Notes: a model not told the origin generated them from the sequence alone. 32,013 nucleotides of DNA from Gemmatimonadota bacterium (GCA_028873695.1 JAPPNU010000006.1:1-32013), one strand, 5' to 3'; counted from the stretch's first letter, positions 23,933 through 32,013 are shown. Program-made: numbers and translations.

Positions 23933-24913
23933 TCAACGCACCCGTCTGAGCCTCGTATTTTCCGTCACCCCGGGCGTTCGCCCCCGCTTCGCCACGGGCC
24001 GCCGTCCAACGGCCTTGATATCGGACGTAAAGTCAATGGGCGAGGCGCCGCTGATTGCGCTGCCCACGCCAAACCCGTCCACAGCGGACCCCGCAGCTAC
24101 GAATTCCCGGATGCGGTCCGGCGTCATGCCGCCGCTGACGTAAATCTTCACCTGCCGATGCCCCGCGCGATCCAGTTCGCTTCGAACCCCTCGGACCAGA
24201 TCGGGCGTTACGCCACCCAGCTCAGAGGGTGTGTCCAGACGCACGCCCTCCAGCCGCCCGCCCATCTCCCGGGCCAGCCGCACACTTTCCTCCGCTTCGT
24301 CCATAAATGTATCCACCAGCACGAGCCGCCGGATCGACCCGGGCATGTGCCGGTCGAAGGCCCTGGCCGCCGCCAGCGTGTCACCCATGATCAACATCAG
24401 CGCGTGCGGCATGGTGCCCGTCGGATCGCTTCCGGCCAACTGACCGCCCGCCGGTGTGGCGCAACCGGTACACCCGCCAACCAGGGCCGAATATTCCATC
24501 ACATCCGAAATGGCCGGATGGACGTGCCGCGCGCCGAAGCTGATCACCGGAATACCCCCTGCCGCCTCCACGCATTCCCGCGCCGCCGTCGCCCAGCCGC
24601 TCTTCTGGGCGAGCGTACCGAGATAGGCGGTCTCGTAGACGCCAAAGCTGCTGTAACGCGCCCGTATCCGGAGTACGACTTCCTTTCGGGACATCGGCTG
24701 ACCTTCGCCCAGCGCCCATACGGACGCCTCCCCGGCCCAGACTCCGTCCAGATTCTCCAGGACCTCGGTCATGCCGCAAAGCGTGCCGTCCCCGTTCGGA
24801 AACACCTCCATCGTAACAACCGGATCGATCCCCTCCCGCGACAACACCTCGCGGGTATTCAAAAAGTAGAGATCGGCCCGGTTCTCGTCAAAAAAAGCCG
24901 CGTCCGGCAGCAT
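23933..24913 (-). CDS. pncB: Nicotinate phosphoribosyltransferase, archaeal type
   Basis: This 326-residue enzyme joins nicotinate and PRPP to make nicotinate mononucleotide in NAD salvage. It matches the shorter, archaeal-style branch: RYSSFGVYETAYLG, ISFGARHVHPAIS (with the conserved His region), DPTGTMPHALMLIMGD, LVDTFMDEAEE, VRLDTPSELGG, KIYVSGGM and FGVGSAISGASPIDF. ATG 24913 opens the recognisable protein. The open frame extends to 25270, but that part lies inside the PHP gene in another frame and reads as Arg-rich noise. Bacterial pncB is usually longer, so horizontal origin or a lineage-specific form is possible. moaD follows after 54 bases. Confidence 0.9.
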   Translation of the reverse strand: MLPDAAFFDENRADLYFLNTREVLSREGIDPVVTMEVFPNGDGTLCGMTEVLENLDGVWAGEASVWALGEGQPMSRKEVVLRIRARYSSFGVYETAYLGTLAQKSGWATAARECVEAAGGIPVISFGARHVHPAISDVMEYSALVGGCTGCATPAGGQLAGSDPTGTMPHALMLIMGDTLAAARAFDRHMPGSIRRLVLVDTFMDEAEESVRLAREMGGRLEGVRLDTPSELGGVTPDLVRGVRSELDRAGHRQVKIYVSGGMTPDRIREFVAAGSAVDGFGVGSAISGASPIDFTSDIKAVGRRPVAKRGRTPGVTENTRLRRVR

Positions 24914-24999
24914 TGACTGATCCAATCGAGGCGCGAAAAGGCGTCTTCCGCGGCGGCAGGACCGGGCGACCGGGGGTCCCGCATCGCAACGACGCGTCG

Positions 25000-25830
25000 T
25001 TACATGCTTCTGTTCTCGAGGCGCTCCCTCATCGCCTCCACGTAGGACACCGGCACGTCCACAGTCCCGATTATCGGATCCCCCCTGCCGTCGCCATGGC
25101 AATCGGACCCGCCCGTGCACAGGAGGTTGTGCTCGGCGGCAATGTTCGAGTATCTGGCGACCTGCGAGGCATTGTGTTTGGTGTGCCGAACCTCGATACC
25201 GTCCAGTCCGGCGGATACCATGCCCGGAATCAGGTCGTCCCGTCGATACAGCCCGGGATGAGCAAGGCACGCCAACCCGCCGGCGGCCCTGATCACCTGA
25301 ATTGCCCCGGACGGCGACTGCGAGTACTTGCCAACGTAGGCCGGCTTCGAATATCCCAGGTACCTGTGGAACGCTTCGTCCACCGAAAGAACCAGGCCTT
25401 CTTCCACCATCACGTCTGCGATATGCGGACGTCCTATCGCGCCGGGTCCCGCCCTTGCCAGAACCTGCTCGAGCGGCACGCGCAACCCCATATCATTCAG
25501 CTTTTTCACGATTCGTTCCGCACGCTGCAGCCGGGCCTGCCGAAACGTGTCGAGCCACGAGATCAGGTCCGGGTGTTCCGGGTCGATAAAGTACCCCAGA
25601 ATGTGTACGTCGGCGCCGTCATTCCTGGCGCTCAGTTCGGTTCCCGGTATCACTTCGACTCCCAGCAGCGCGCCTTCCTCCTGCGCCTCCGCAACCCCCC
25701 CGGTCGAGTCGTGGTCCGTCAAACTGATCACGCTGAGTCCGGCCGCTTCGGCCCGGCGAACCACCTCCCGGGGCGTGAATGTCCCGTCGGAGTTCGTCGA
25801 GTGCAGATGAAGATCGATGCGCTGGTTCAA
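25000..25830 (-). CDS. PHP-domain phosphoesterase (TrpH/YciV, RNase AM-like)
   Basis: This 276-residue metal-dependent phosphoesterase has the four PHP motifs: DLHLHS (H8, H10), SLTDHDST (D39-H40-D41), CLAHPG, and the C-terminal GGSDCHGDG. An inserted helical region, ARAGPGAIGRPHIADVMVEEG, is typical of the YciV/TrpH group, whose studied members hydrolyse 3',5'-nucleotides or short RNA from the 5' end. The start is TTG 25830, overlapping the deformylase stop by four bases (TTGA). No better start exists, because the first motif begins five residues in. A weak ribosome site plus overlap suggests coupling to def. Confidence 0.92.
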   Translation of the reverse strand: MNQRIDLHLHSTNSDGTFTPREVVRRAEAAGLSVISLTDHDSTGGVAEAQEEGALLGVEVIPGTELSARNDGADVHILGYFIDPEHPDLISWLDTFRQARLQRAERIVKKLNDMGLRVPLEQVLARAGPGAIGRPHIADVMVEEGLVLSVDEAFHRYLGYSKPAYVGKYSQSPSGAIQVIRAAGGLACLAHPGLYRRDDLIPGMVSAGLDGIEVRHTKHNASQVARYSNIAAEHNLLCTGGSDCHGDGRGDPIIGTVDVPVSYVEAMRERLENRSM

Positions 25831-26399
25831 GTGCCGGCTTTCGAATTGTCCGCGGGGACCGGATCGACATAGATCGGTCCGCGCTTCTGGCGGCTTCCCT
25901 GCCGTTTCAAGGCGACGAGTTGGCTGCGCAGAAGGTTTCGTTTGATTGCGCTGAAATGGTCCGTCACCAGAACGCCGTTCAGGTGATCGACCTCATGCTG
26001 GACCGCGCGTGCGGCAATATCCGACATCGTCCCGCTGAAGCCGTTTCCGTCCCGGTCGAGGGCGTCAACCCGGACCTGCGCCCGGCGCTCGACGTCTCCC
26101 ACAACCCCCGGCATGCTCAGGCACCCCTCTTCACCGACGACCTCGCCCTCCGCCTGGCTGAGCTCCGGGTTGATCAACACCGTTGCATCGGCCTCAGGAT
26201 CGCCCGGGCTGACGTCCAGAACCACCACACGCAGGCTTACGCCCACCTGCGGCGCCGCCAGACCGATCCCCTCCGCCGCGTACATCGTCTCGAACATATC
26301 GTCCACGAGGGTACGCACCTCTTCCGTAATCGCTTCAACCGGCCGCGCCTTCCTTCTGAGTGTCGGGCAGCCGAATTTCTTGATTTCGAGCAGTGCCAC
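25827..26399 (-). CDS. def: Peptide deformylase
   Basis: This 190-residue enzyme removes the formyl group from new proteins. All three metal motifs are present: GIGLAAPQ (44-51), EGCLS (91-95, Cys93) and HEVDH (135-139, with both His and the catalytic Glu136). The protein starts ALLEIKKFGCPTLR, as expected for the family. The start codon is GTG 26399 with only a weak upstream GGGA. The tail after residue 165 (RQGSRQKRGPIYVDPVPADN) is longer than the minimal enzyme. It overlaps the PHP gene and lies 42 bases after larE. Confidence 0.96.
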   Translation of the reverse strand: MALLEIKKFGCPTLRRKARPVEAITEEVRTLVDDMFETMYAAEGIGLAAPQVGVSLRVVVLDVSPGDPEADATVLINPELSQAEGEVVGEEGCLSMPGVVGDVERRAQVRVDALDRDGNGFSGTMSDIAARAVQHEVDHLNGVLVTDHFSAIKRNLLRSQLVALKRQGSRQKRGPIYVDPVPADNSKAGT

Positions 26400-26441
26400 T
26401 GTTCAGGTCCCGTGTAAGCCTACAATTCTGAGCGTCGATGA

Positions 26442-27317
26442 CTACCTGCCCTGGATGTTCAGAAACGTCTCGTTCAAACTTCCGCTGCGGTATCCCTGCA
26501 TATCCAGCGTGACGTACCGATATCCGATTTCCTTCAAATGCGCCACCACCCCGTCGACGAGTCCGTCCAGAAAAAATCGGCCGATCTCTTCGGGTGAAAC
26601 TTCGATGCGGGCGACGTCGTCATGGTGCCTCACCCGCACCAGGCTGAATCCCAGTGTCTTGAGGAACGCCTCGGCCCGGTCGACCATCGACAGCGCTTCC
26701 ACGGTCACGGGTGTGCCATAGGAAATGCGGGACGACAGGCAGGCCGACGCCGGGCGATCCCAGGCAGGTAAACCCCAGGCTCTGGACAACAGGCGAATCT
26801 CCTCTTTTGTCAGGCCCGCCTCCACCATGGGGGCCCGCACCCCCCGGTCACGTGCGGCCGTCATCCCCGGCCTGAAGTCTCCCACGTCGTCCGCGATGGC
26901 CCCGTAAACCAGGAAGCGATACCGGCCCTCATATTTCTCGAGGACTTCGTCCAGTTTGTCGGCCAGCGCCGTCTTGCAATGATAGCATCGGTCGGGATCG
27001 TTTTTTACGTAGTCCGGATTCTCCATTTCCCGGGTGTGGACCACTTCCATCGGAATACCGATACGGTCCGCGATAGCCCGCGCGTTCTCGAGTTCCCCGG
27101 TGGCATAGCTGGCCGAAACCGCGGTTACCGCGAGCGCCTTCGTTCCCAGCGCCCGGTGCGCCGCCGCCGCCAGAAACGTGCTGTCCACGCCCCCCGAGAA
27201 CGCCACGACCACGCTCCCCATATCCCGGAGAAGCTTCTCGAGCCGGCGCAGCTTTTCTTCGGCCTGCAAGAGCCCCGACCCGGCGTCATCGCCCATATGT
27301 CGTTCCACCGTTGACAT
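26442..27317 (-). CDS. larE: ATP-dependent sacrificial sulfur transferase LarE
   Basis: This 291-residue PP-loop enzyme is AMP-forming and donates sulfur for the nickel-pincer cofactor of lactate racemase-type enzymes. It has the PP-loop SGGVDST (41-47), DRCYHCK (C111, C114) and DRPASACLSSRISYG, whose Cys193 is at the sacrificial cysteine position. No further cysteines follow in that segment, so the cluster-binding variant looks less likely. larA, larB and larC are not in the window, so the target enzyme is elsewhere or unknown. The start is ATG 27317 or the adjacent in-frame GTG 27320, with GGAGG upstream at 10 or 7 bases. Its ribosome binding site lies inside a copy of the preceding gene's 3' end (see the repeat at 27319-27398). 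Confidence 0.92.
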   Translation of the reverse strand: MSTVERHMGDDAGSGLLQAEEKLRRLEKLLRDMGSVVVAFSGGVDSTFLAAAAHRALGTKALAVTAVSASYATGELENARAIADRIGIPMEVVHTREMENPDYVKNDPDRCYHCKTALADKLDEVLEKYEGRYRFLVYGAIADDVGDFRPGMTAARDRGVRAPMVEAGLTKEEIRLLSRAWGLPAWDRPASACLSSRISYGTPVTVEALSMVDRAEAFLKTLGFSLVRVRHHDDVARIEVSPEEIGRFFLDGLVDGVVAHLKEIGYRYVTLDMQGYRSGSLNETFLNIQGR

Positions 27318-27318
27318 C

Positions 27319-27398
27319 ACTCGCGATCCTCCATCCCACCCGGCATGCGGGCGACCGGCCGGTCGCCCCTACTGGCGATCCTCCACACCACCCGGCAT
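27319..27398. repeat. Palindromic repeat inserted between 28-bp direct repeats
   Basis: Positions 27319-27346 and 27371-27398 match at 25 of 28 positions (shared block GCGATCCTCCA ... CACCCGGCAT). The 24 bases between them contain a perfect 20-bp palindrome, GGGCGACCGGCCGGTCGCCC (27349-27368), of the GTAGGGGCGACC family. The right copy is the 3' end of the ATP-grasp gene and the left copy is the larE leader. The ATP-grasp stop codon TAG is formed at the edge of the palindrome (27369-27371). Confidence 0.85.
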
Positions 27399-28817
27399 CA
27401 CCACCGCATCGACCATTCCGTGCAGTACTTTCTTGTCCGGCGGGCAAACCGTGGCCTGCACGCCCGACAAAACGGGCCGACCATCCAAAACGAAATAATA
27501 GGGCTGGATGCGCACCCGTCCTTTGAGGCGCATCATGCGATCGGTCTGGAAATCGTAGTACGACACCGAAAAGCGGGAACCCGTGTGGAACTCCTGCAAT
27601 ATGTGCGGCGATGCCGGATAGGCGGCAAGGGCCGACTCTATCGTGGTCTGCCAGTCCGACTCCGACATGTCGTGGCCCACGGCCACGCCGCGGCTCCCCC
27701 AGGCCTGATCGGAGAAACCTGACGGCTTAATCACGAAACGGCGTTGTTTCTGTCCCAGGGAACCGAGTTCCCGCCAGTCCCGGAAATATCCGCCGTTCAC
27801 GCTCAAACCCGGTATTACGGCGTGCGGCGGCAGGGGACGCGGGTCCAGAATCCACGTCTTCGGAAACGTCTGCGCGAGGAACGCCACCGCTTCTTCTCCA
27901 AGCTCGCGAAGCCAGAACGAACCCAGGATGGGATGGTGGAACAGCGCCATCAGCATTTTCTCTTCCAGGTGGGCTTTCAACGGCGGCGTTGCCTTAACCT
28001 TTCCCTTGCGAATGGCGTATAATATCAGATCCATCTTCGGTATGTTTTTCAGGTCGAACAGTTCGAAAAAGCGATAGAGTACGTCGATCTGCCGCCGTCC
28101 GCCCGTGCCGTTCACGAACAGTCCGGCCTCGCTGAAAATCACCTCTTCCGGGCGCACGACGCAGGTTTCGAGCCCCGCCCGGTTCAGGGCTTCGCCCAAC
28201 CAGGTCATTTCGGGATGGTACCCCGAAGATTCCTCTGAAACCACGATGCCCAGCACCGGCTCTGCAATTCCGGCAACCGAACGCACCATCCCCATGAATC
28301 CGTTCACCATACCATCGGCGCCGCCCACAATTCCGAATCCGAACCGGCCGTACCGCTCCGCCAGACTGGCAGTAAACCCGATTCCCCCCGGCACCGAGTC
28401 CAGTTCCGAAGCGATCGTTCCGGCGGGAGTCGGAATCAGGTCCGGCCGGATCACCATGGGCAGATGCTGTTTGAAACGGTTCATCCGGCCGTATCCGATT
28501 ACGGTTTCCGGCTTCCCCTGATCCAGATATGCTGCGACCCACTCCGGCTGGATTCTACGGACGCTCTGAGAATACAGAAGGTTACAGGCCTTGTAGAAAT
28601 CGTACAGATGGACGCCCAGGCGTTCCAGATGGTCGATCACCCGCGGTGGCATCCGGAACGGTTCGGGCGAGACCCGCCAGGGGCTGTTGGACTTGGGATG
28701 CACCGCGCGCTGAACATCCGTATACAGCCCGCCACCCGGCGTCATCCTGTCAATGCAGAGACTGCGCTCCCTGGCGTCGGTCACTTGAATCGTCTCTTCC
28801 TCCGCACAGATTCCCAT
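27369..28817 (-). CDS. ATP-grasp-like protein of unknown function
   Basis: I do not recognise a named family for this 482-residue cytoplasmic protein. The C-terminal part resembles an ATP-grasp fold: RRFVIKPSGFSDQAWGSRG (nucleotide-binding Lys near 364), then PHILQEFHTG and YYFVLDGRPV. The N-terminal half includes GFGIVGGADGMVNGFMGMVR and LGIVVSEESSGYHPEMTWLGEAL. ATP-grasp enzymes usually join a carboxylate to an amine or thiol. ATG 28817 starts one base after the stop of the coiled-coil gene. The open frame extends to 29072, but that part is the coiled-coil gene in another frame. Its last codon and stop come from an inserted palindrome, so the original ending was probably slightly different. 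larE follows. Confidence 0.75.
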   Translation of the reverse strand: MGICAEEETIQVTDARERSLCIDRMTPGGGLYTDVQRAVHPKSNSPWRVSPEPFRMPPRVIDHLERLGVHLYDFYKACNLLYSQSVRRIQPEWVAAYLDQGKPETVIGYGRMNRFKQHLPMVIRPDLIPTPAGTIASELDSVPGGIGFTASLAERYGRFGFGIVGGADGMVNGFMGMVRSVAGIAEPVLGIVVSEESSGYHPEMTWLGEALNRAGLETCVVRPEEVIFSEAGLFVNGTGGRRQIDVLYRFFELFDLKNIPKMDLILYAIRKGKVKATPPLKAHLEEKMLMALFHHPILGSFWLRELGEEAVAFLAQTFPKTWILDPRPLPPHAVIPGLSVNGGYFRDWRELGSLGQKQRRFVIKPSGFSDQAWGSRGVAVGHDMSESDWQTTIESALAAYPASPHILQEFHTGSRFSVSYYDFQTDRMMRLKGRVRIQPYYFVLDGRPVLSGVQATVCPPDKKVLHGMVDAVVMPGGVEDRQ

Positions 28818-28818
28818 G

Positions 28819-29265
28819 TCAATCACCCGATCTGTTCTGACGACGTTTCGGCTTCCTGACTCGCTTCCACACCAGGGTGGAGCCACCGATCTGCAATCGC
28901 CGCCATGTTCCGGGCGCGTCTCCCTCCTCGCCGTCCCGTCGCCGCGTCTCCGGACCGGCCTGTGTGTGAGTACGGGGTATTCTCCGCAACGCCGTGGACC
29001 CGTCATCTGACAGAAGCGCCTGAACCGATGACACCGTTTCCGAATCGGAAACGCCCTGGCCTTGCGATTCATCCTGAAGATTCAGGCGCGCGGCAGCGGC
29101 TTCGTATACGGCCTTCGCCGCCTCGACACGCGCCTCGAGCAAGTTGAGCGCACGTCTCAGCTCTTCAACCTGGGAGGCCGATGCATTTATTTCCCGGCGT
29201 GCGTGTTCGAGCACTTCTTCGTAGAGATCGTCCCGATCTCCGTTTGCGTCTTCCATGATCTCCAT
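28819..29265 (-). CDS. Small coiled-coil protein of unknown function
   Basis: This 148-residue hydrophilic protein is not recognised. Residues 11-62 (EEVLEHARREINASASQVEE onward) form a long, charged, Ala-rich helix that should make a coiled coil. The C-terminal half is low in order and ends very basic (VWKRVRKPKRRQNRS), which might bind nucleic acid or membrane. ATG 29265 is the longest start with only a weak site; ATG 29256 is also possible. It ends one base before the ATP-grasp gene start, which implies coupled translation and possibly a joint role. Confidence 0.65.
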   Translation of the reverse strand: MEIMEDANGDRDDLYEEVLEHARREINASASQVEELRRALNLLEARVEAAKAVYEAAAARLNLQDESQGQGVSDSETVSSVQALLSDDGSTALRRIPRTHTQAGPETRRRDGEEGDAPGTWRRLQIGGSTLVWKRVRKPKRRQNRSGD

Positions 29266-29325
29266 CCACGTATCGTGGCTGCGCCTTGTAAGGAACTTCA
29301 GCTGTGCGCGCGTCCGGTTTCGCGT

Positions 29326-31248
29326 TCAACGCCCGCGGTCGGCGGCGAGCGCCAGCTTCATGCTCTTTTTGTACCGTTCCGGGTCTCTGAGAATTCGGAC
29401 CGCCTCGTGAAACTGTTCATCGCCCTTCAGCCGCGCCAGAATCCGCCCCCTTCTCCCCCAGACCCGGTTTCCCAGTTCCCTTCCGATTTCCAGCCGGATG
29501 AACGGTTCCGCCTTTTCGAATTCCGCTTCCCGCTCCGATTCAACGACGGTCCGCAGGACGTCCAACGCCTCGTCTGCTTTCCCGTCCAGGCCCGCGGCCG
29601 CCAGCGCCCGGTTCAGATTCTCCAGTTCGCTCTGGGCCGGCGTGCGGTATCTGCTGAAATTGCCAAGTTTCGACGAGTCCGCGAGGAATGCCCGGAACGC
29701 GCTGATTTCCTTTTCACCCACCTCATAGCCGTCCGGGTCCCTGGGAAACGCGGTCTGCGCGGCGTATTCCACGGCGAAGTCGAAAAACAGACCGGCTCGG
29801 TACATTTCGAGGATCAGTCTTGGTCTGCGCTTCGGCTTCACCACCACGTCGGGCGTGATACCGCCTCCGCCGAAGACCGTGCGCCCGCCGGCAGTCTTGA
29901 AAACCCTGGCAGAGTCCGAGACTTCGTTAGCCATACGGTCCTCTCTCAACGCCATTCCCAACGTCTGCCCCAGTTCCATTTCGAACAGCTGCTCTGCCTG
30001 CCTGGTGGATTCCAGATCGAACTGTTCGAAAAGCCGCGTGATCGCATCTTCCCGACTCTCTTCCCCCGCAATGGTCGCAACCGTCTGATACAGGGGCACC
30101 TGCGAGTCCCCTACGTTCAAAGCCAGGTTGCCCAACCGGCCGAACCTCCTGTTCTTGTGGATGCTGCGCCCGCTGGGGGTGTAATAGAGGGCTGTTGTCC
30201 ACTTCAACGCTTTTTCGTCGCTGACTCGCTGAAAGGACTGAACGGAGCCCTTGCCGAACGTTGGTGTGCCCAGGATCAGCCCGCGGTCCGAGTCCTGAAT
30301 TGCCCCTGCGACAATCTCCGACGCGCTGGCGCTGTGGCTGTTGACCAGAACCACGAGCGGAATATCCTTAACCCTGGACGCTTCCGCGGTGCGATATTCC
30401 TTATTCTGGGAATCCACTCGGCCCCGCGTGGTGACAACCAGCAGATCGGGTTCCAGAAACACGTCGGCGACGGCGACGGCCTGCGCCAGAAGCCCGCCGG
30501 GATTCCCCCTCAAGTCCAGGATTATACCCCTCGTATTCTTCGCTTTCAACTCGTCCACGGCGGCTTTCAGCTCATCGGGCGTGGATTCTGAAAACCGGCT
30601 GCTTATCAGACCGGACATGGCAATGTATCCGATGCCTTCTTCGATCCCGTCAATGCTCGCCACGCTCTTCACGCGGATACGCGCCCGGATAATCTCCTGG
30701 TCGAACGTCTGCGAGCGGCCCGTTCGTTCGATCGTAATCACGACCCGGTTGCCGGGCGTCCCACGCAGCACATCCACGACCTCCTCGAGTCTCTTGTTCA
30801 GCGTGGGGTCTCCGTCAACCGCGACGATCCGGTCGCCGACCACAAGGCCGGAGGTGTCGGCAGGCGTACCCTCGATAACGCTCAGAACAACCGGCACCTC
30901 GACGTCATTCCTCTTCATGGTACTGATGGTAATGCCCAACCCGCCGAATTTGCCCTGGGTATCGATTATCAGATCATCCAGGCCGCGCTTGTTGAGCATC
31001 TGCGTATACGGGTCGAGTTCGTCCAGCATACCTTCGATGGCTGATGTCGTGAGCGAGTCTGACGCCAGTGGCTTGTAATAACTCGTGGTGAGCAGTTTCA
31101 GTGTCTCGATGTATTCGTCTATACTGTTTTCAACGGCGGCGTATCCGTCTTCCCCATTGACAAGCCGCGAGTCCAGTACCAGGCAGATTCCCAGAAGTCC
31201 GATCAGCGCCGCTCCAACCCATATTCGCCTGCGTTTCCGTCCGCTCAT
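29326..31248 (-). CDS. S41 family C-terminal processing protease (CtpA/Prc type)
   Basis: This 640-residue serine protease is probably anchored in the inner membrane by one N-terminal helix (about 9-28) with the rest in the periplasm. A PDZ domain (about 95-180, GKFGGLGITI ... GLVVGDRIVAVDG) binds substrate C-termini. The peptidase domain has GIILDLRGNPGG, the serine motif SASASE (306-311) and the lysine motif TFGKGSVQ (K333), forming the Ser-Lys dyad. A C-terminal extension of about 230 residues is mostly helical and charged. I chose ATG 31248, with GGAGG 6 bases upstream, over ATG 31263. It sits between tmk (41 bases) and the coiled-coil gene (60 bases). Confidence 0.94.
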   Translation of the reverse strand: MSGRKRRRIWVGAALIGLLGICLVLDSRLVNGEDGYAAVENSIDEYIETLKLLTTSYYKPLASDSLTTSAIEGMLDELDPYTQMLNKRGLDDLIIDTQGKFGGLGITISTMKRNDVEVPVVLSVIEGTPADTSGLVVGDRIVAVDGDPTLNKRLEEVVDVLRGTPGNRVVITIERTGRSQTFDQEIIRARIRVKSVASIDGIEEGIGYIAMSGLISSRFSESTPDELKAAVDELKAKNTRGIILDLRGNPGGLLAQAVAVADVFLEPDLLVVTTRGRVDSQNKEYRTAEASRVKDIPLVVLVNSHSASASEIVAGAIQDSDRGLILGTPTFGKGSVQSFQRVSDEKALKWTTALYYTPSGRSIHKNRRFGRLGNLALNVGDSQVPLYQTVATIAGEESREDAITRLFEQFDLESTRQAEQLFEMELGQTLGMALREDRMANEVSDSARVFKTAGGRTVFGGGGITPDVVVKPKRRPRLILEMYRAGLFFDFAVEYAAQTAFPRDPDGYEVGEKEISAFRAFLADSSKLGNFSRYRTPAQSELENLNRALAAAGLDGKADEALDVLRTVVESEREAEFEKAEPFIRLEIGRELGNRVWGRRGRILARLKGDEQFHEAVRILRDPERYKKSMKLALAADRGR

Positions 31249-31289
31249 ATTCCGCCTCCGCATAGTCTGGTACCGCCCCGGACTTCCCG

Positions 31290-31919
31290 CTACGGCCGGC
31301 GCGATGCTGCCATCCTTTCACGCACTTCGCTGTAGATCCGGCACGCCAGGTCCTCGACGGGCCGCCGGCCGTCGACGCGAAGAATCCGCTCCGGCTCCGC
31401 CTGCCAGATCCTTTCATATCCGTTCCTTACGCGCCCGAAGAACGCGTCGCCCGCGGCTTCGAACCTGTCGACGTCTTCAGGTATCCATCGCTGTCTGACG
31501 GTTTCGAGATCCACGTCTATCCAAACGGTAAGATCCGGTTTCAGGCCCCCGGCGGCCACCTTTTGAACCGCCCGAATACGATCCAGGTCCAGCCGGCGTC
31601 CATAGCCCTGGTAGACGACCGTGGAATCCGAAAAACGGTCCGATACCACCACTTCTCCCTGCGAGAGCGCCGGACGAATCACCGTATTGACGTGCTGAGC
31701 CCGATCAGCCGCGAATAACAGCATCTCCGCGGAGGGGTCCACTTCCGATCGACGCGCCAGCAGGAGGCTGCGGACCTTCCGGCCCAGCCCGGTCCCGCCC
31801 GGCTCACGGGTGAGTACCACGGATCGTCCCGCCGCACGAAGCCGTTCGGCCAGCCGTTCGGCCTGCGTGGTTTTCCCGCTCCTGTCGATGCCTTCAAAGG
31901 TTATGAAAAGTCCCGCCAC
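31290..31919 (-). CDS. tmk: Thymidylate kinase
   Basis: This enzyme phosphorylates dTMP to dTDP in DNA precursor synthesis. From GTG 31919 it is 209 residues, the usual length, and starts VAGLFITFEGIDRSGKTTQ with the P-loop in place. TREPGGT is the substrate motif, followed by LLLFAADRAQHV, VVVSDRFSDSTVVYQGYGR and the lid region. A GGGAG site is 11 bases upstream. The frame also opens at ATG 32003 near the window edge, adding 28 residues that do not look like the family, so I prefer the GTG. Positions 31920-32013 hold nothing else I can support. Confidence 0.93.
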   Translation of the reverse strand: MAGLFITFEGIDRSGKTTQAERLAERLRAAGRSVVLTREPGGTGLGRKVRSLLLARRSEVDPSAEMLLFAADRAQHVNTVIRPALSQGEVVVSDRFSDSTVVYQGYGRRLDLDRIRAVQKVAAGGLKPDLTVWIDVDLETVRQRWIPEDVDRFEAAGDAFFGRVRNGYERIWQAEPERILRVDGRRPVEDLACRIYSEVRERMAASRRP

Positions 31920-32013
31920 GCCGATCCATGCTCCCGTGCCGCGCGTGGGTGGCGCCGTTATCAGTCCGTTGATAAAGTCGCTCTGCAGGCGAGGCCGAGC
32001 CATTGTGGTCGAA

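Noticed and set aside
23755..24916. Plus-strand open frame of 386 codons
   Set aside because: It is antisense to the nicotinate phosphoribosyltransferase gene, whose motifs are unmistakable.
31920..32003. 28-residue extension of thymidylate kinase
   Set aside because: It lacks a ribosome site in the visible bases, and the family normally starts at the GLFITFEG segment.

Overview
The window looks like a chromosomal fragment of a GC-rich, Gram-negative bacterium. Supporting signs are a sigma-54 two-component system, MacB/FtsX-type permeases, a C-terminal processing protease and large dispersed intergenic repeats. The gene mix includes an archaeal-type nicotinate phosphoribosyltransferase, a bacterial SUI1/YciH factor, a heparinase II/III-like lyase, a CocE-type hydrolase, a Gfo/Idh/MocA oxidoreductase and a PYROXD2-like oxidoreductase. 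This would fit an environmental, poorly cultured lineage of the FCB, Latescibacterota or Poribacteria kind, but that placement is a low-confidence guess. No rRNA, tRNA or CRISPR array was seen.

Layout. Positions 1-5520 (minus strand) hold two tandem paralogous MacB/FtsX-type ABC permeases. The second has TGA at codon 3, where its sister has TGG. Positions 5521-6600 are noncoding and repeat-packed, including a near-perfect 462-bp tandem duplication. Positions 6842-9675 (plus) hold a sigma-54 response regulator and an overlapping histidine kinase behind a textbook -24/-12 promoter. Positions 10059-13344 (minus) hold a yciH + FAD oxidoreductase pair and a Gfo/Idh/MocA oxidoreductase. A 212-bp terminal-inverted-repeat element (13893-14104) sits just before the ribosome binding site of a heparinase II/III-like gene (14124-16448, plus). 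Next come an AAA ATPase / Toprim-like pair (16541-18447), a CocE/NonD hydrolase broken by an in-frame TAA (18545-20221) and an unknown beta-sandwich plus alpha-toroid protein (20643-22031), all on the plus strand.

From 22095 to the right edge everything is on the minus strand and mostly housekeeping. In transcription order it runs: thymidylate kinase, S41 protease, coiled-coil protein, ATP-grasp-like protein, larE, peptide deformylase, PHP phosphoesterase, nicotinate phosphoribosyltransferase, moaD, moaE and glutaminyl cyclase. Short spacings and stop/start overlaps (def/PHP, moaD/moaE, coiled coil/ATP-grasp) suggest one or a few operons.

How the genes fit together. The sigma-54 promoter in front of the sigma-54 activator suggests autoregulation. 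The nearby permeases could be its targets, though no sigma-54 site was seen upstream of them. The ATPase/Toprim pair resembles the two-component logic of OLD-family and abortive-infection defence modules and is the best candidate for an undescribed system. It also carries a probable one-base frameshift in a T6 tract. Several genes show fresh lesions or changed ends (permease 2, CocE, Toprim, MoaD), and small palindromic elements have reshaped gene boundaries.
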